Positions 7,624-15,979 are shown, counted from the first letter of the stretch. The stretch is DNA of 21,076 bases from Lachnospiraceae bacterium (GCA_017634255.1 JAGBNT010000017.1:1-21076); one strand, 5' to 3'. Notes: generated by a model not told the origin, from the letters alone. Numbers and translations are program-made.

Positions 7624-9108
7624 TTATCTGTGAAACAGCTTCTTGGTCTGATAAACAGGCTCACACGTCAGGTTTACTCCCAGTCTCTGGAAGGTTATCT
7701 CATCCGTAGACGAAAGGATGACCGAGGAATGCACCTCGCACCCCTTCAGGGAATCCAGCGCCACCATGGCCTGCTCGGCCTTGGGGTCGGTGGAGGCGCA
7801 GATAGTCAGTGCTATCAGTATCTCATCTATATGCATATGCGGATTATGGTTTCCAAGATGCTCCACCTTTAAATGCTGTATAGGTTCAATGATAGTTGGC
7901 GAAAGTAGCTTCAGCTCATCGTCCAGGCCCGCGAGTATCTTCAGCGCGTTCAGCAGCATGGCCGAGCTCGCACCCATGAGCGAAGTCGTCTTTCCGGTCA
8001 CAACGCTTCCGTCGGGCAGCTCTATGGCCGCCGCCGGAGCACCGGTCAGCTCCGCCTTGAGATTGGCTGCCGCAACTACCGGCCTTAGGTTGGTATTGAT
8101 CTCCCCCTTCTTCATAAGCAGCTCTATCTTGTTAAGGCTCTCTTCCCTTCCATTGCCCTTTCGCAGTTCGCATCTCTCTTTATAATACCGTCTGATTATC
8201 TCCTGCCTCGCGGCCGCGGAGACGATCTCGTCGTCAAATATACAGTTTCCCGCCATATTGACGCCCATATCCGTCGGAGATTTGTACGGGGACTCCCCAT
8301 ATATTTCCTTAAACATGGTCTTTAAGACAGGGAAGACCTCTATATCCCTGTTATAATTTACGGTAGATTTTCCGTAGGCCTCCAGATGGTAAGGGTCTAT
8401 CATGTTCAGGTCGTTCAGATCCGCCGTGGCCGCCTCGTACGCAAGGTTGACCGGATGCTGCAGCGGCAGATTCCATATCGGGAAGGTCTCGAATTTGGCA
8501 TAGCCCGCCTTTATACCGTTCTTATTTTCATTGTAGAGCTGGGACAGGCAGACCGCCATCTTTCCACTCCCGGGTCCCGGCGCGGTAACTACCACGAGCG
8601 AATGCTTGGTCTCTATATATTCGTTTTTCCCATAGCCCTCATCGCTCACTATCAACGGGATATTGCTCGGGTATCCGGCTATGGGGTAGTGCCTGTAGAC
8701 CTTTATCCCCAGGGTCTCCAGCTTCCTCTGGTACGCTATGGCGCTCTCCTGCCCCTCAAACCGGGTCAGTACCACGCTGCCGACGTAAAGGCCATAGCCC
8801 CGGAATGCATCTATAAGTCTCAGCACATCCATATCATAAGTGATGCCAAGATCTCCCCGGACCTTGTTTTTCTCAATATCTCCGGAGTTGATAACTATTA
8901 CTATCTCCACATCCTCCTTCAGCTGAACGAGCATGTTTATCTTACTGTCCGGCTTGAAGCCCGGCAGCACCCTTGAGGCATGATAATCGTCAAAGAGTTT
9001 GCCTCCGAATTCAAGATACAGCTTCCCTCCGAACTTTCCTATCCTCTCCCGGATATGATCAGACTGTATCTTTAAATACTTGTCATTATCAAAGCCTATC
9101 CCCGTCAT
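7624..9108 (-). CDS. DUF1846 (UPF0371) family protein
   Basis: A 494-aa soluble protein matching the DUF1846/UPF0371 family, typically about 490-500 aa, found in Firmicutes and Actinobacteria and structurally characterised without a settled function. Visible landmarks are the N-terminal IGFDNDKYLKIQSDHI segment, a glycine-rich TAPGPGSGKMA near residue 195 that resembles a nucleotide- or phosphate-binding loop, and a conserved central part with PVNLAYEAATADL. No signal peptide or membrane segment is seen. The ATG at 9108 has GGAGG about 10 nt upstream. It follows trpA by 67 bp that contain a stable hairpin, and it precedes the two diguanylate cyclases by 23 bp. Cotranscription with trp is plausible, but no functional link is established. 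Confidence 0.85.
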   Translation of the reverse strand: MTGIGFDNDKYLKIQSDHIRERIGKFGGKLYLEFGGKLFDDYHASRVLPGFKPDSKINMLVQLKEDVEIVIVINSGDIEKNKVRGDLGITYDMDVLRLIDAFRGYGLYVGSVVLTRFEGQESAIAYQRKLETLGIKVYRHYPIAGYPSNIPLIVSDEGYGKNEYIETKHSLVVVTAPGPGSGKMAVCLSQLYNENKNGIKAGYAKFETFPIWNLPLQHPVNLAYEAATADLNDLNMIDPYHLEAYGKSTVNYNRDIEVFPVLKTMFKEIYGESPYKSPTDMGVNMAGNCIFDDEIVSAAARQEIIRRYYKERCELRKGNGREESLNKIELLMKKGEINTNLRPVVAAANLKAELTGAPAAAIELPDGSVVTGKTTSLMGASSAMLLNALKILAGLDDELKLLSPTIIEPIQHLKVEHLGNHNPHMHIDEILIALTICASTDPKAEQAMVALDSLKGCEVHSSVILSSTDEITFQRLGVNLTCEPVYQTKKLFHR

Positions 9109-9143
9109 CAGTGATCCTTCCTCCTCAGCTCCTTATCGCAGCC

Positions 9144-9178
9144 TAACTGTTCAGAACTCTTTGGGTTCCGAACAGTTA
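9144..9178 (-). other. Stem-loop in the trpA-DUF1846 gap without a U-tract
   Basis: TAACTGTTC and GAACAGTTA pair perfectly over 9 bp. One mismatch and an inner GAAC/GTTC stem follow around a 7-nt loop. The trpA stop codon is the first stem base triplet. No run of U follows, so it is unlikely to be a simple intrinsic terminator. An RNA-processing or transcript-stabilising hairpin is more plausible. Confidence 0.55.
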
Positions 9179-9943
9179 CATCGCGGCCTTCATGTTTTTA
9201 ACGTACTCCTCTATATGAGGAGACGCATCTTTTCCGTATTGTTCTATAAGCTTAATTATCGCGCTGCCTACGATAACTCCATCGGCTATTTTGGACATTT
9301 CCCTGGCCTGCTCCGGACTGTGTATCCCGAAACCGATGGCGGCCGGAACATCTGTGACCTCCTTTATCGCGGCAAGTATGGACTTAAGGTCCGTCTTGAT
9401 CTCAGTCCTTATCCCGGTCACGCCCATGGAGCTTACGACGTAGATAAAGCCCCTGGCCTCCTTTGCGATACTCTTTATCCTCTCCTCGGAGGTGGGCGCT
9501 ATCATTGATACTACCTCAACTCCGTGCTCCAGCGCCTGCTCTTCACACTCCTTCTTTTCCTCATAAGGCATATCCGGAATTATGATTCCGCTGATATTGA
9601 CCTCCTCGCACAGCGAAAAAAACTTCTCATAGCCGTAGTGAAAAACAGGGTTTAAATAGGTCATGAATACCAGCGGCATATCCGTCTCGCGCCTTAAGTC
9701 CCTTAACATCTCAAAGACCTTGTCGGTGGTGGTCCCTGCGCTTAAGGCCCGGATATCCGCCTCCTGTATGACCACTCCCTCGGCTATCGGGTCTGAAAAC
9801 GGTATCCCGATCTCTATGAGGTCCGCCCCTGCCCTCTCCATTGTCAAAATAAATTCCTTTGTCTTATCCAGCCCCTGGTCGCCCGCCGTTATAAAAGGAA
9901 TAAAAGCCTTTCCGTTCTTAAATGCATCCGCTATCTTACTCAT
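9176..9943 (-). CDS. trpA: Tryptophan synthase alpha subunit
   Basis: Cleaves indole-3-glycerol phosphate to indole and glyceraldehyde-3-phosphate and channels indole to the beta subunit in the alpha2-beta2 complex. The 255-aa protein has the TIM-barrel landmarks FIPFITAGD, the catalytic Glu in [11 protein letters not shown], a [11 protein letters not shown] segment, and the phosphate-binding GFGIHSPEQ and GVIVGSAII. At the position of E. coli Asp60 (DPLADG) this protein has Glu (DPIAEG), a conservative change that I recall in other Firmicute TrpA proteins. The open frame reaches 9979, but ATG 9943 is the start: it matches the family N-terminus (MSKIADAF) and has a GGGGGAAGGA ribosome site. 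The trpB stop lies inside its first three codons (8-bp overlap), consistent with coupled synthesis of the two subunits. Confidence 0.95.
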   Translation of the reverse strand: MSKIADAFKNGKAFIPFITAGDQGLDKTKEFILTMERAGADLIEIGIPFSDPIAEGVVIQEADIRALSAGTTTDKVFEMLRDLRRETDMPLVFMTYLNPVFHYGYEKFFSLCEEVNISGIIIPDMPYEEKKECEEQALEHGVEVVSMIAPTSEERIKSIAKEARGFIYVVSSMGVTGIRTEIKTDLKSILAAIKEVTDVPAAIGFGIHSPEQAREMSKIADGVIVGSAIIKLIEQYGKDASPHIEEYVKNMKAAM

Positions 9944-11126
9944 GTATATCCTTCCCCCTGTAACGAGCGATCGCCGCAACGTCCTTATCTCCGCGTCCCG
10001 AAAGACAGATTATGATATTTTCATCCTTCCCAAGCTTCGGCGCCAGCTGCCTTGCATGATAGACTGCATGGGCGCTCTCTATCGCACAGATTATTCCCTC
10101 GGTACGCGCGAGATATTCAAAGCTCTCCACGGCCTCGTCATCCGTCACGCTGACATATTCCGCCCTTCCGCTGTCTCTCAAATATGCGTGCTCCGGCCCT
10201 ATTCCCGGATAGTCCAGCCCGGCGGAAATGGAATATACCTCGTCTATCTGCCCGTACTCATTCTGGCAAAAATATGACTTCATTCCGTGAAATACACCTA
10301 TGGAGCCTTTCGCCATAGTGGCCGCGTGTTCAGCGGTATCCACCCCGCGTCCCGCTGCCTCACAGCCTATGAGCCTTACCTCCTTGTCGGGAATAAAATT
10401 ATAAAACATTCCCATCGCATTGCTTCCGCCTCCGACACAGGCGATAACAGCGGCAGGAAGCTTACCCTCCTTCTCAAGGATCTGCTCCCTGGCTTCCCTG
10501 GATATCACGGACTGAAAATCCCTGACCATCATCGGAAAAGGATGCGGCCCCATGACCGATCCCAGGACATAGTGGGTATCTATGACCCTGTTGGACCACT
10601 CCCTCATGGCCTCGTTTACGGCGTCCTTGAGCACCTGGGTCCCGCTCTCCACAGCATGGACCTTCGCTCCTAAAAGCTCCATCCGGTACACGTTCAGGGC
10701 CTGCCTCTCGGTGTCCTTTTTACCCATGAAGACCTCGCACTCCATGTTTAAAAGCGCGGCCACCGTAGCTGTTGCAACTCCGTGTTGTCCTGCCCCGGTC
10801 TCTGCGATGACCCTCGTCTTTCCCATCTTTTTTGCCAGCAGCACTTGTCCCAGGCAGTTATTTATCTTGTGGGATCCGGTATGGTTCAGATCCTCCCTTT
10901 TTATATATACCTTTGCCCCTCCCAGGTCCTCCGTCATCCTCTCAGCGAAATACAGTCCGGAGGGGCGTCCGGCATATTCGTTCATAAGGTAATTCAGTTC
11001 CTCATTAAAATCTCTGTCATTGCGGTAATGCTCATACTGCTTCTCAAGGTTTATCAATTCGTTCATAAGGGTCTCTGGAACGTACTGACCCCCGAACTGA
11101 CCAAATCTTCCGTTACTATCGGGCAT
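9936..11126 (-). CDS. trpB: Tryptophan synthase beta subunit
   Basis: PLP enzyme that condenses indole with serine to give tryptophan. The 396-aa length and motifs match the standard TrpB1 class. The PLP lysine is Lys87 in HTGSHKINN, the catalytic Glu is Glu109 in [11 protein letters not shown], the PLP phosphate loop is GGGSNAMG, and the C-terminal CLSGRGDKD holds the serine facing the pyridine nitrogen. [13 protein letters not shown] contains the COMM-domain Asp. ATG 11126 has AAGGAG 7 nt upstream. A gap of about 100 bp with a long stem-loop separates it from trpF, the largest gap in the trp cluster, and its 3' end overlaps trpA by 8 bp. Confidence 0.97.
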   Translation of the reverse strand: MPDSNGRFGQFGGQYVPETLMNELINLEKQYEHYRNDRDFNEELNYLMNEYAGRPSGLYFAERMTEDLGGAKVYIKREDLNHTGSHKINNCLGQVLLAKKMGKTRVIAETGAGQHGVATATVAALLNMECEVFMGKKDTERQALNVYRMELLGAKVHAVESGTQVLKDAVNEAMREWSNRVIDTHYVLGSVMGPHPFPMMVRDFQSVISREAREQILEKEGKLPAAVIACVGGGSNAMGMFYNFIPDKEVRLIGCEAAGRGVDTAEHAATMAKGSIGVFHGMKSYFCQNEYGQIDEVYSISAGLDYPGIGPEHAYLRDSGRAEYVSVTDDEAVESFEYLARTEGIICAIESAHAVYHARQLAPKLGKDENIIICLSGRGDKDVAAIARYRGKDIHE

Positions 11127-11155
11127 ATCTTATCTCCTTAAAACCTGTGGAACGC

Positions 11156-11194
11156 CTAAGGACCTGTAGCGATTTAACTTATACAGTTCCTTAG
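11156..11194 (-). other. Stem-loop in the trpF-trpB gap without a U-tract
   Basis: CTAAGGA pairs with TCCTTAG (7 bp). One mismatch is followed by CTGTA pairing with TACAG (5 bp) around a 13-nt loop. No U-run follows. The outer stem, single mismatch and inner stem repeat the design of the hairpin after trpA. It lies upstream of trpB and could be an RNA-processing, attenuation or stability element. Confidence 0.5.
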
Positions 11195-11225
11195 CGGCTA
11201 TCCCTTTTAACCTATATACAACTTC

Positions 11226-11822
11226 TCAGGGACGCGCACTCTCGATAAACCTCCTTATTTTTTCGGCATCCTTTACACCATCCGTTTCAACCCCGCTGCT
11301 GACATCCACGAGAAACGGCTTATACTTCTTTATCACCCCGGCCACATTGTCGGCATTCAAGCCTCCTGCAATTCCGAATTCACGGCCTATATCCCTTATG
11401 AGCTCCCAGTCGAACTTCTCTCCGGTCCCCGTGCCGTTGTCCAAAAGCACGTAGTCGGCAGTACTTTCAGCAGCCCGCTTAAGGTCATTTTCATTCCTGA
11501 TCGTAAAGGCCTTGGTGATCGGAACATCGGTCAGCTTTTTCAGATTCGCTATGTAGCGGTCGTCCTCATGACCGTGCAGCTGTATCTCCTCGATTATTCC
11601 ATCCTCCGCAAAGCCTGCGGCCTCATCGGGCAGAGTATCCACAAAGACCCCCACCGGCTTTATTCTTTTATCCAGCATATCCCTCAGATGTCTTGCGGCA
11701 TCCTTGGATATATACCTTTTAAAAGGTCTGGAGAGCACAAACCCGCAATAGTCGGGAAGGTACTGATTGACGGCTTCCACGTCAGCTGTCCTCATGAGTC
11801 CGCAAATCTTGATCTTAGCCAT
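11226..11822 (-). CDS. trpF: Phosphoribosylanthranilate isomerase
   Basis: Catalyses the Amadori rearrangement of N-(5'-phosphoribosyl)anthranilate to CdRP in tryptophan synthesis. The 198-aa TIM barrel carries the catalytic Cys7 in KICGL, QLHGHE at about 81-86, and the catalytic Asp128 in VLLDNGTGTGEKFDW. IAGGLNADNV and VDVSSGVETDGVKD form the phosphate-binding end. ATG 11822 follows a perfect AGGAGG at 5-nt spacing. It lies 40 bp after trpC, and a small stem-loop occupies part of that gap. All key residues are present. Its substrate would have to come from TrpD, whose coding sequence is interrupted in this operon. Confidence 0.95.
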   Translation of the reverse strand: MAKIKICGLMRTADVEAVNQYLPDYCGFVLSRPFKRYISKDAARHLRDMLDKRIKPVGVFVDTLPDEAAGFAEDGIIEEIQLHGHEDDRYIANLKKLTDVPITKAFTIRNENDLKRAAESTADYVLLDNGTGTGEKFDWELIRDIGREFGIAGGLNADNVAGVIKKYKPFLVDVSSGVETDGVKDAEKIRRFIESARP

Positions 11823-11839
11823 TTTATCCTCCTTTTGCT

Positions 11840-11854
11840 GCGTTAGTGAAACGC
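11840..11854 (-). other. Small stem-loop between trpC and trpF
   Basis: GCGTT and AACGC can pair around a 5-nt loop within the 40-bp gap, just upstream of the trpF ribosome site. It is short and may be incidental. It is noted because the two larger trp gaps also hold hairpins. Confidence 0.25.
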
Positions 11855-11862
11855 TGAATAAT

Positions 11863-12657
11863 TCAGGCCTTCCCTGGAAGCTTACACCTCAATTCCTCCA
11901 GGGCTGCCCTCTTGTTATCACTTCTCATAAGAGTCTCTCCTATGAGTACCGCGCTGCAATTATTTTCATAAAGCCTCGCAACATCCTCCGCATTTTTTAT
12001 GCCGCTCTCAGCCACGAATATCTTATCCGAAGGGGCAAGAGCCCTAAGCCTCACTGCGGTATCTATATCTACCGTAAAATCCTTGAGATTCCGGTTATTT
12101 ACTCCGATTATATCCGCCCCGCTGTACAGAGCGGACTCCATCTCAGCCTCATCATGGGTCTCTACCAGCGCCGACAGGCCAATGGAATGTGCTATTTCCA
12201 GGTAATACCTAAGCGTTTCGCGCTCCAGCAGAGTGCATATCAGCAATATCGCCGAGGCTCCGAGTGTCTTGGCCTCAAATATCATATATTCGTCTACGGT
12301 AAAATCCTTGCGAAGCACAGGGATACTGACCTTTTGGGCGATCTGTCTTAAATATTCGTCGCTTCCCAGAAAAAAATCCGTCTCCGTAAGACAGGATATC
12401 GCCGCCGCCCCTGCCTCCTCGTATTCGCGGGCTATATCGAGATACGGAAAATCCGGAGCTATAAGCCCTTTGGACGGAGACGCCTTCTTTACCTCACAGA
12501 TAAAGGACATACCTTCTTTCTCTAGGGCTGCCCGAAAGGGGAAGCTCCCGTCGTTTTCCATGCTCTCCGCAATGGCACGGACCTCGCTTAAGGGCATTTC
12601 TTCCTTGTGTCTTTGAATACGCGCCTTCGTTGCCTGCGCGAGCTCATCTAATATCAT
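11863..12657 (-). CDS. trpC: Indole-3-glycerol phosphate synthase
   Basis: Closes the indole ring by converting CdRP to indole-3-glycerol phosphate with loss of CO2. The 264-aa single-domain protein (not fused to TrpF) has Glu55 and Lys57 in ICEVKKASPSKG, Lys117 in VLRKDFTVDEYM, Glu166 in LVETHDE, Asn187 in GVNNRNL, and Glu217-Ser218 in VAESGI, all the expected active-site positions. The ATG at 12657 overlaps the TGA of the trpD reading frame (ATGA, 12654-12657). In an intact operon this would couple its translation to trpD. The amber codon upstream in trpD may therefore reduce trpC expression unless ribosomes reinitiate. Confidence 0.96.
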   Translation of the reverse strand: MILDELAQATKARIQRHKEEMPLSEVRAIAESMENDGSFPFRAALEKEGMSFICEVKKASPSKGLIAPDFPYLDIAREYEEAGAAAISCLTETDFFLGSDEYLRQIAQKVSIPVLRKDFTVDEYMIFEAKTLGASAILLICTLLERETLRYYLEIAHSIGLSALVETHDEAEMESALYSGADIIGVNNRNLKDFTVDIDTAVRLRALAPSDKIFVAESGIKNAEDVARLYENNCSAVLIGETLMRSDNKRAALEELRCKLPGKA

Positions 12658-13079
12658 TGTCCGTTTTCCTCATTTGTAGCCCTGGCAAATTCCTCCAGCC
12701 AGGCCTTCGCACTTCCGCTGTCCAAAATCTTCGATGCCACCAGGATACCCTCTGCTATAGATATCTCTCGCGCAACATGCAGGGCCGCACCCGCACTCAG
12801 AAGGACGACATCTCTCCTATGGCCCTTCTCTCCGCCAAGTATCGACCTTATTATCTCTGCATTGACCTCCGGACCTCCCCCTGCCAGCTCACGGCTGTCA
12901 CACCTCTCGAAGCCGAAGTCCTCAGGCTTTATCATATAGGTCTGGTACTGCCCGTCCTTGAGCTCACATACGCTCGTAGGTGCACTTAAGGACACCTTAT
13001 CGAAAATATCCTGACCGAAGACTGTCATTGCCCTCTTTACTCCGAGGCTTTCCAGCACATGGGTCATAGGCACCAGCAT
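12654..13079 (-). pseudogene. trpD: C-terminal part of anthranilate phosphoribosyltransferase, cut off by an in-frame amber codon
   Basis: This stretch continues the TrpD domain of the upstream trpGD frame in the same reading frame. Eight sense codons (LLGVFRED) separate the TAG at 13106-13104 from the ATG at 13079. It encodes the TrpD C-terminal lobe: VLESLGVKRAM, then SLSAPTSVCELKDG, PEDFGF and AGGGPEVNAEIIRSIL. The metal-binding Asp-Glu pair before SLSAP in the family reads Asp-Lys here (IFDKVSLSAP). An AGGGAGG lies just before the ATG, too close for that codon but about 8 nt from a GTG at 13073, so reinitiation is conceivable. It most likely belongs to one damaged trpGD gene spanning 12654-14501. 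A sequencing error or amber suppression would make it part of a full-length protein. Confidence 0.8.
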
Positions 13080-13103
13080 GTCCTCCCTGAATACACCGAG
13101 GAG

Positions 13104-14501
13104 CTACTTTGTGGGATACGAGGGAGCAGTAAAGGCTCCGAGCATATCAAAGATGGTCGGGACCGGAAGCTCTTTTCTTACTGGAGCTGCGTATTTCATA
13201 GACGGAAAGTAGGTGTAGTCCGGCAAAAAGGCCATATTGGTCTTTTCAAATACCTTAACCAGCTTTTCTGGTTCAAGGCTCGTATTCACTCCAAGCTTTT
13301 CCAGACAGTCCGCCGTGCCGGCCCGGGCTCCCCCGGCTCTCCTCCCGTGCCTTGTGACCTTCTCTCCCGCTGCTGCAAGGATCATCGACACCGCGAGGGA
13401 AATATTAAACCTGCTGTTCCTGTCTCCGCCGATTCCGGTTATTTCAAAGACCTCATGATCATGCTTAAAGCTTAATGCATGACCCCTCATACTTCTGGCA
13501 CAGGCGGCTATCTCATCGCCCGTAGCACCCTTGGTCTGCAGCGCCGTCAGGAAGGATGAAACAAGCACCTGGCCGGCCTTTCCGTCCATGATCTCATCCA
13601 TGGAGCGTTCAGCAGCTTCAGCATCCAGATTTTCTTTATTTACAAGCCTTACAATGGCCTCTTTGATGGCCAGCTTCTCTTTGGCAGAGGCCTCTTTAAC
13701 GGGCATCTCTTTGGCGGCCGTCTCTTCTGCGGGCGTTTCTTTGACAACCTCCTCTTTAATGGTTGTCTCTTTGACGTCTGCCTCCTTAACAGCGGCCTCC
13801 TTTGCCTCTTTTATCTCATTTATTTCTTCAGGCTTCTCTTTCGTCTTCGCCTCTTCTCTCTTAAGCACCGGCGGCTTAAAAGGCTGTACCTCCTTCATGA
13901 TCACCCTGCCCTTAGCCTTTCTGGGAAAACTGTCCGCAATTGCAAGGAAATTCTTTAAAATGACCCTTCCATCCGGAGTCATTATGGATTCCGGGTGAAA
14001 CTGCAGGCCGAATATCGGAGCCCTCTCATGCTCTACCGCCATGATCTCCCCGTCCTCCGCGACCGCGCTGACCCTCAGGGCCTTTGGCAGGGTATCCGGT
14101 CTCACGGCCAGAGAATGATAGCGCGCCACCCTCGTCTTGTCAGGGAGTCCCTTAAAAAGCAGCGACCACCGGCTGAGCCTCGCTATAGACTGTTTGCCGT
14201 GCATAAGCTCCCTGGCATGGACTATCATGGCCCCGAAGGCCTCGCATATGGCCTGGTGGCCGAGACAGACTCCCAATATAGGTATCCGCCCCGCGCAGAT
14301 CTTTACTACCTCTTCACATATCCCGGCCTCGGAGGGCTTTCCGGGTCCCGGCGAGAGTATCACGGCCTTAGGATCTTTTTTCAGGACCTCCTCGGCAGTT
14401 ATGGCGTCATTTCTGAATACCTCTATATCCGGGTCCATCTCTCCGATCATTTGATACAGATTGTAGGAAAAGCTGTCATAATTATCTATAAGGATGATCA
14501 T
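13104..14501 (-). CDS. trpGD: Anthranilate synthase glutaminase fused to a truncated anthranilate phosphoribosyltransferase (TrpGD)
   Basis: Residues 1-192 are the glutamine amidotransferase TrpG, which supplies ammonia to TrpE. The catalytic Cys79 in GVCLGHQ and His169/Glu171 in QFHPES are present, with PGPGKPSEAG at 51-60. A charged linker (about 193-280) contains nine KExxx pentads. TrpD begins near 280 but is stopped by TAG after residue 465, where the family continues into LLGV. Compared with E. coli TrpD, the PRPP and anthranilate-binding motifs have drifted: GTGGD is GIGGD, KHGNR is RHGRR, SSKSG is GARAG, and LGPLxNPA is LGAFTAPS. The glutaminase should work. The transferase probably does not. 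The ATG at 14501 overlaps the trpE stop by 4 bp. The full gene would span 12654-14501. Confidence 0.9.
   Translation of the reverse strand: MIILIDNYDSFSYNLYQMIGEMDPDIEVFRNDAITAEEVLKKDPKAVILSPGPGKPSEAGICEEVVKICAGRIPILGVCLGHQAICEAFGAMIVHARELMHGKQSIARLSRWSLLFKGLPDKTRVARYHSLAVRPDTLPKALRVSAVAEDGEIMAVEHERAPIFGLQFHPESIMTPDGRVILKNFLAIADSFPRKAKGRVIMKEVQPFKPPVLKREEAKTKEKPEEINEIKEAKEAAVKEADVKETTIKEEVVKETPAEETAAKEMPVKEASAKEKLAIKEAIVRLVNKENLDAEAAERSMDEIMDGKAGQVLVSSFLTALQTKGATGDEIAACARSMRGHALSFKHDHEVFEITGIGGDRNSRFNISLAVSMILAAAGEKVTRHGRRAGGARAGTADCLEKLGVNTSLEPEKLVKVFEKTNMAFLPDYTYFPSMKYAAPVRKELPVPTIFDMLGAFTAPSYPTK
13668..13802 (-). repeat. In-frame 15-nt tandem repeat encoding the TrpGD linker
   Basis: Nine imperfect 15-nt units encode pentads of the form K-E-x-x-x (residues 234-278; one unit begins E-E). 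They lie between the TrpG and TrpD domains. The units are diverged at the third and variable positions, so the array is not freshly expanded, but it could vary in copy number between strains without shifting the frame. Confidence 0.8.
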
Positions 14502-15958
14502 AACGACCCTCCTTTCAGTGCTTCGACGACCGCCCTGGCCTTATTGATACACTCCTGATACTCCTTCTCCGGAACGCTGTCCGCAACTATGCCCGCGCCG
14601 GAGCGCACGAAAACTCTGCCGCCCTTTTTAAACGCCAGCCTTATCCCTATGCAGGTGTCCAGATTGCCGGTAAAGTCCACATATCCGATGGCGCCGCCGT
14701 AAATTCCCCTCTTGTCGCCTTCCAGCTCATTTATGATCTCACAGGCTCTTACCTTAGGCGCTCCCGAAAGAGTCCCCGCCGGAAGTACCGCGTCTATTGC
14801 ATCCACCGCCTTGAATTCCTCCCTGAGGCGGCCCTTTACAGCCGAGCCTATGTGCATTACATGAGAATATCTCTCTATACTCATATATTTTTCAACCTTG
14901 ACACTTCCGAACTCCGAAAGCTTCCCTATATCGTTCCTGCCCAGGTCTACCAGCATATTATGCTCCGCCCTTTCTTTCTCATCGGCCAGCAGCTCCTGAG
15001 CCAGTCTCTTATCCTCCTCGTAGGTCTTCCCCCTCGGCCTGGTCCCTGCCAGTGGAAAGGTCCTGACCTCTCCGTCGGTGACCTTGACGAGGGTCTCCGG
15101 GGACGCTCCGGCTATCTCTACATCGCCTGAGAAATAAAACATATAGGGCGAAGGATTGGTCGTCCTCAATATTCTGTACGTATTTAACAGACTCCCCTGA
15201 AAGCGGGCCTGCATTGGATTGGAAAGCACCAGCTGGAAGATATCCCCTTCTTTTATGTAGTGCTTGACCTTCTCGACCTTCCTGCAGTACTCCTCCTTGC
15301 TGAATTTAGGCCTGATGCTGCTCAAAAGCCTTCCATCCGGTATCCGCCTCGGCTTCCCGTTGAGAATCAGCTTTTCAATATTATTCAGCTCCATCATGCC
15401 CCTGTTGTACTGTATCTCAGGATTTAGCGTACTTATATTGACTATTATCATTATCCTTTGGGTAAGATTGTCGAAGGCTATGAGCTTATTAAACAGCATG
15501 AGGTCCATATCGGAGAAGCCATACTCGTTTTTTTCATCAAGCTTTAAGCCTGGCTCTGAATATTTGATATAGTCGTAGCTGAAATATCCGACCAGACCCC
15601 CGGTAAAGGGCGGCAGACCTTTAAGCTTCGGAGCGCGATTCTCCCTGATCAACTGGCGTATATATTTCGCCGGATGCTCCGCTACCATGCTGATACGTCC
15701 TCCCGCGTTTACACACATCCTGTGGTCGGTACAGGTAAGCTCCATATCCGGATCAAAGCCCAAAAAGGTGTACCTGCCCCACTGGACCTGATTCTCAACG
15801 CTTTCCAAAAGGAAGCAATGGTCGCTGATATTCTGCATTATCCGCAAAACTTCCATCGGTGTTCTTATGTCTGACAGAATCTGCCTTACAAGGGGGATCT
15901 TTTTATAATCCCCGCTATTGGCAAGCGCTCTGACCTCGTCAAGCGTTAAAGTATCCAT
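14498..15958 (-). CDS. trpE: Anthranilate synthase component I
   Basis: Converts chorismate to anthranilate using ammonia from the TrpG part of TrpGD. It is the committed and usually feedback-inhibited step of the pathway. The 486-aa protein has an N-terminal LLES motif at residues 50-53, the known tryptophan-binding element, so allosteric inhibition is expected. The catalytic chorismate-binding half shows FPLAGTRPRG, NMLVDLGRNDIG, the HIGSAVKG region, LPAGTLSGAPK, IYGGAIGYVDF and RSGAGIVADSVPEKEY. Together these identify TrpE rather than PabB. ATG 15958 has AAGGAG 6 nt upstream, within the 21-bp gap after the sensor-kinase gene. That gap has no room for a T-box, TRAP site or leader peptide. 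The stop overlaps the trpGD start. Confidence 0.96.
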   Translation of the reverse strand: MDTLTLDEVRALANSGDYKKIPLVRQILSDIRTPMEVLRIMQNISDHCFLLESVENQVQWGRYTFLGFDPDMELTCTDHRMCVNAGGRISMVAEHPAKYIRQLIRENRAPKLKGLPPFTGGLVGYFSYDYIKYSEPGLKLDEKNEYGFSDMDLMLFNKLIAFDNLTQRIMIIVNISTLNPEIQYNRGMMELNNIEKLILNGKPRRIPDGRLLSSIRPKFSKEEYCRKVEKVKHYIKEGDIFQLVLSNPMQARFQGSLLNTYRILRTTNPSPYMFYFSGDVEIAGASPETLVKVTDGEVRTFPLAGTRPRGKTYEEDKRLAQELLADEKERAEHNMLVDLGRNDIGKLSEFGSVKVEKYMSIERYSHVMHIGSAVKGRLREEFKAVDAIDAVLPAGTLSGAPKVRACEIINELEGDKRGIYGGAIGYVDFTGNLDTCIGIRLAFKKGGRVFVRSGAGIVADSVPEKEYQECINKARAVVEALKGGSL

Positions 15959-15979
15959 TTCCTACTCCTTAAATGGCAG

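Noticed and set aside
4173..13106. Reassignment of TAG to an amino acid (alternative code or pyrrolysine)
   Set aside because: The PfkB kinase gene and the GGDEF gene at 4230 both end properly with TAG at family-typical C-termini, so TAG acts as a stop here.
13060..13140. A frameshift separating the two trpD pieces
   Set aside because: The codon after TAG continues TrpD (LLGVFRED) in the same frame and reaches ATG 13079 after exactly eight codons, so it is a nonsense codon and not a shift.
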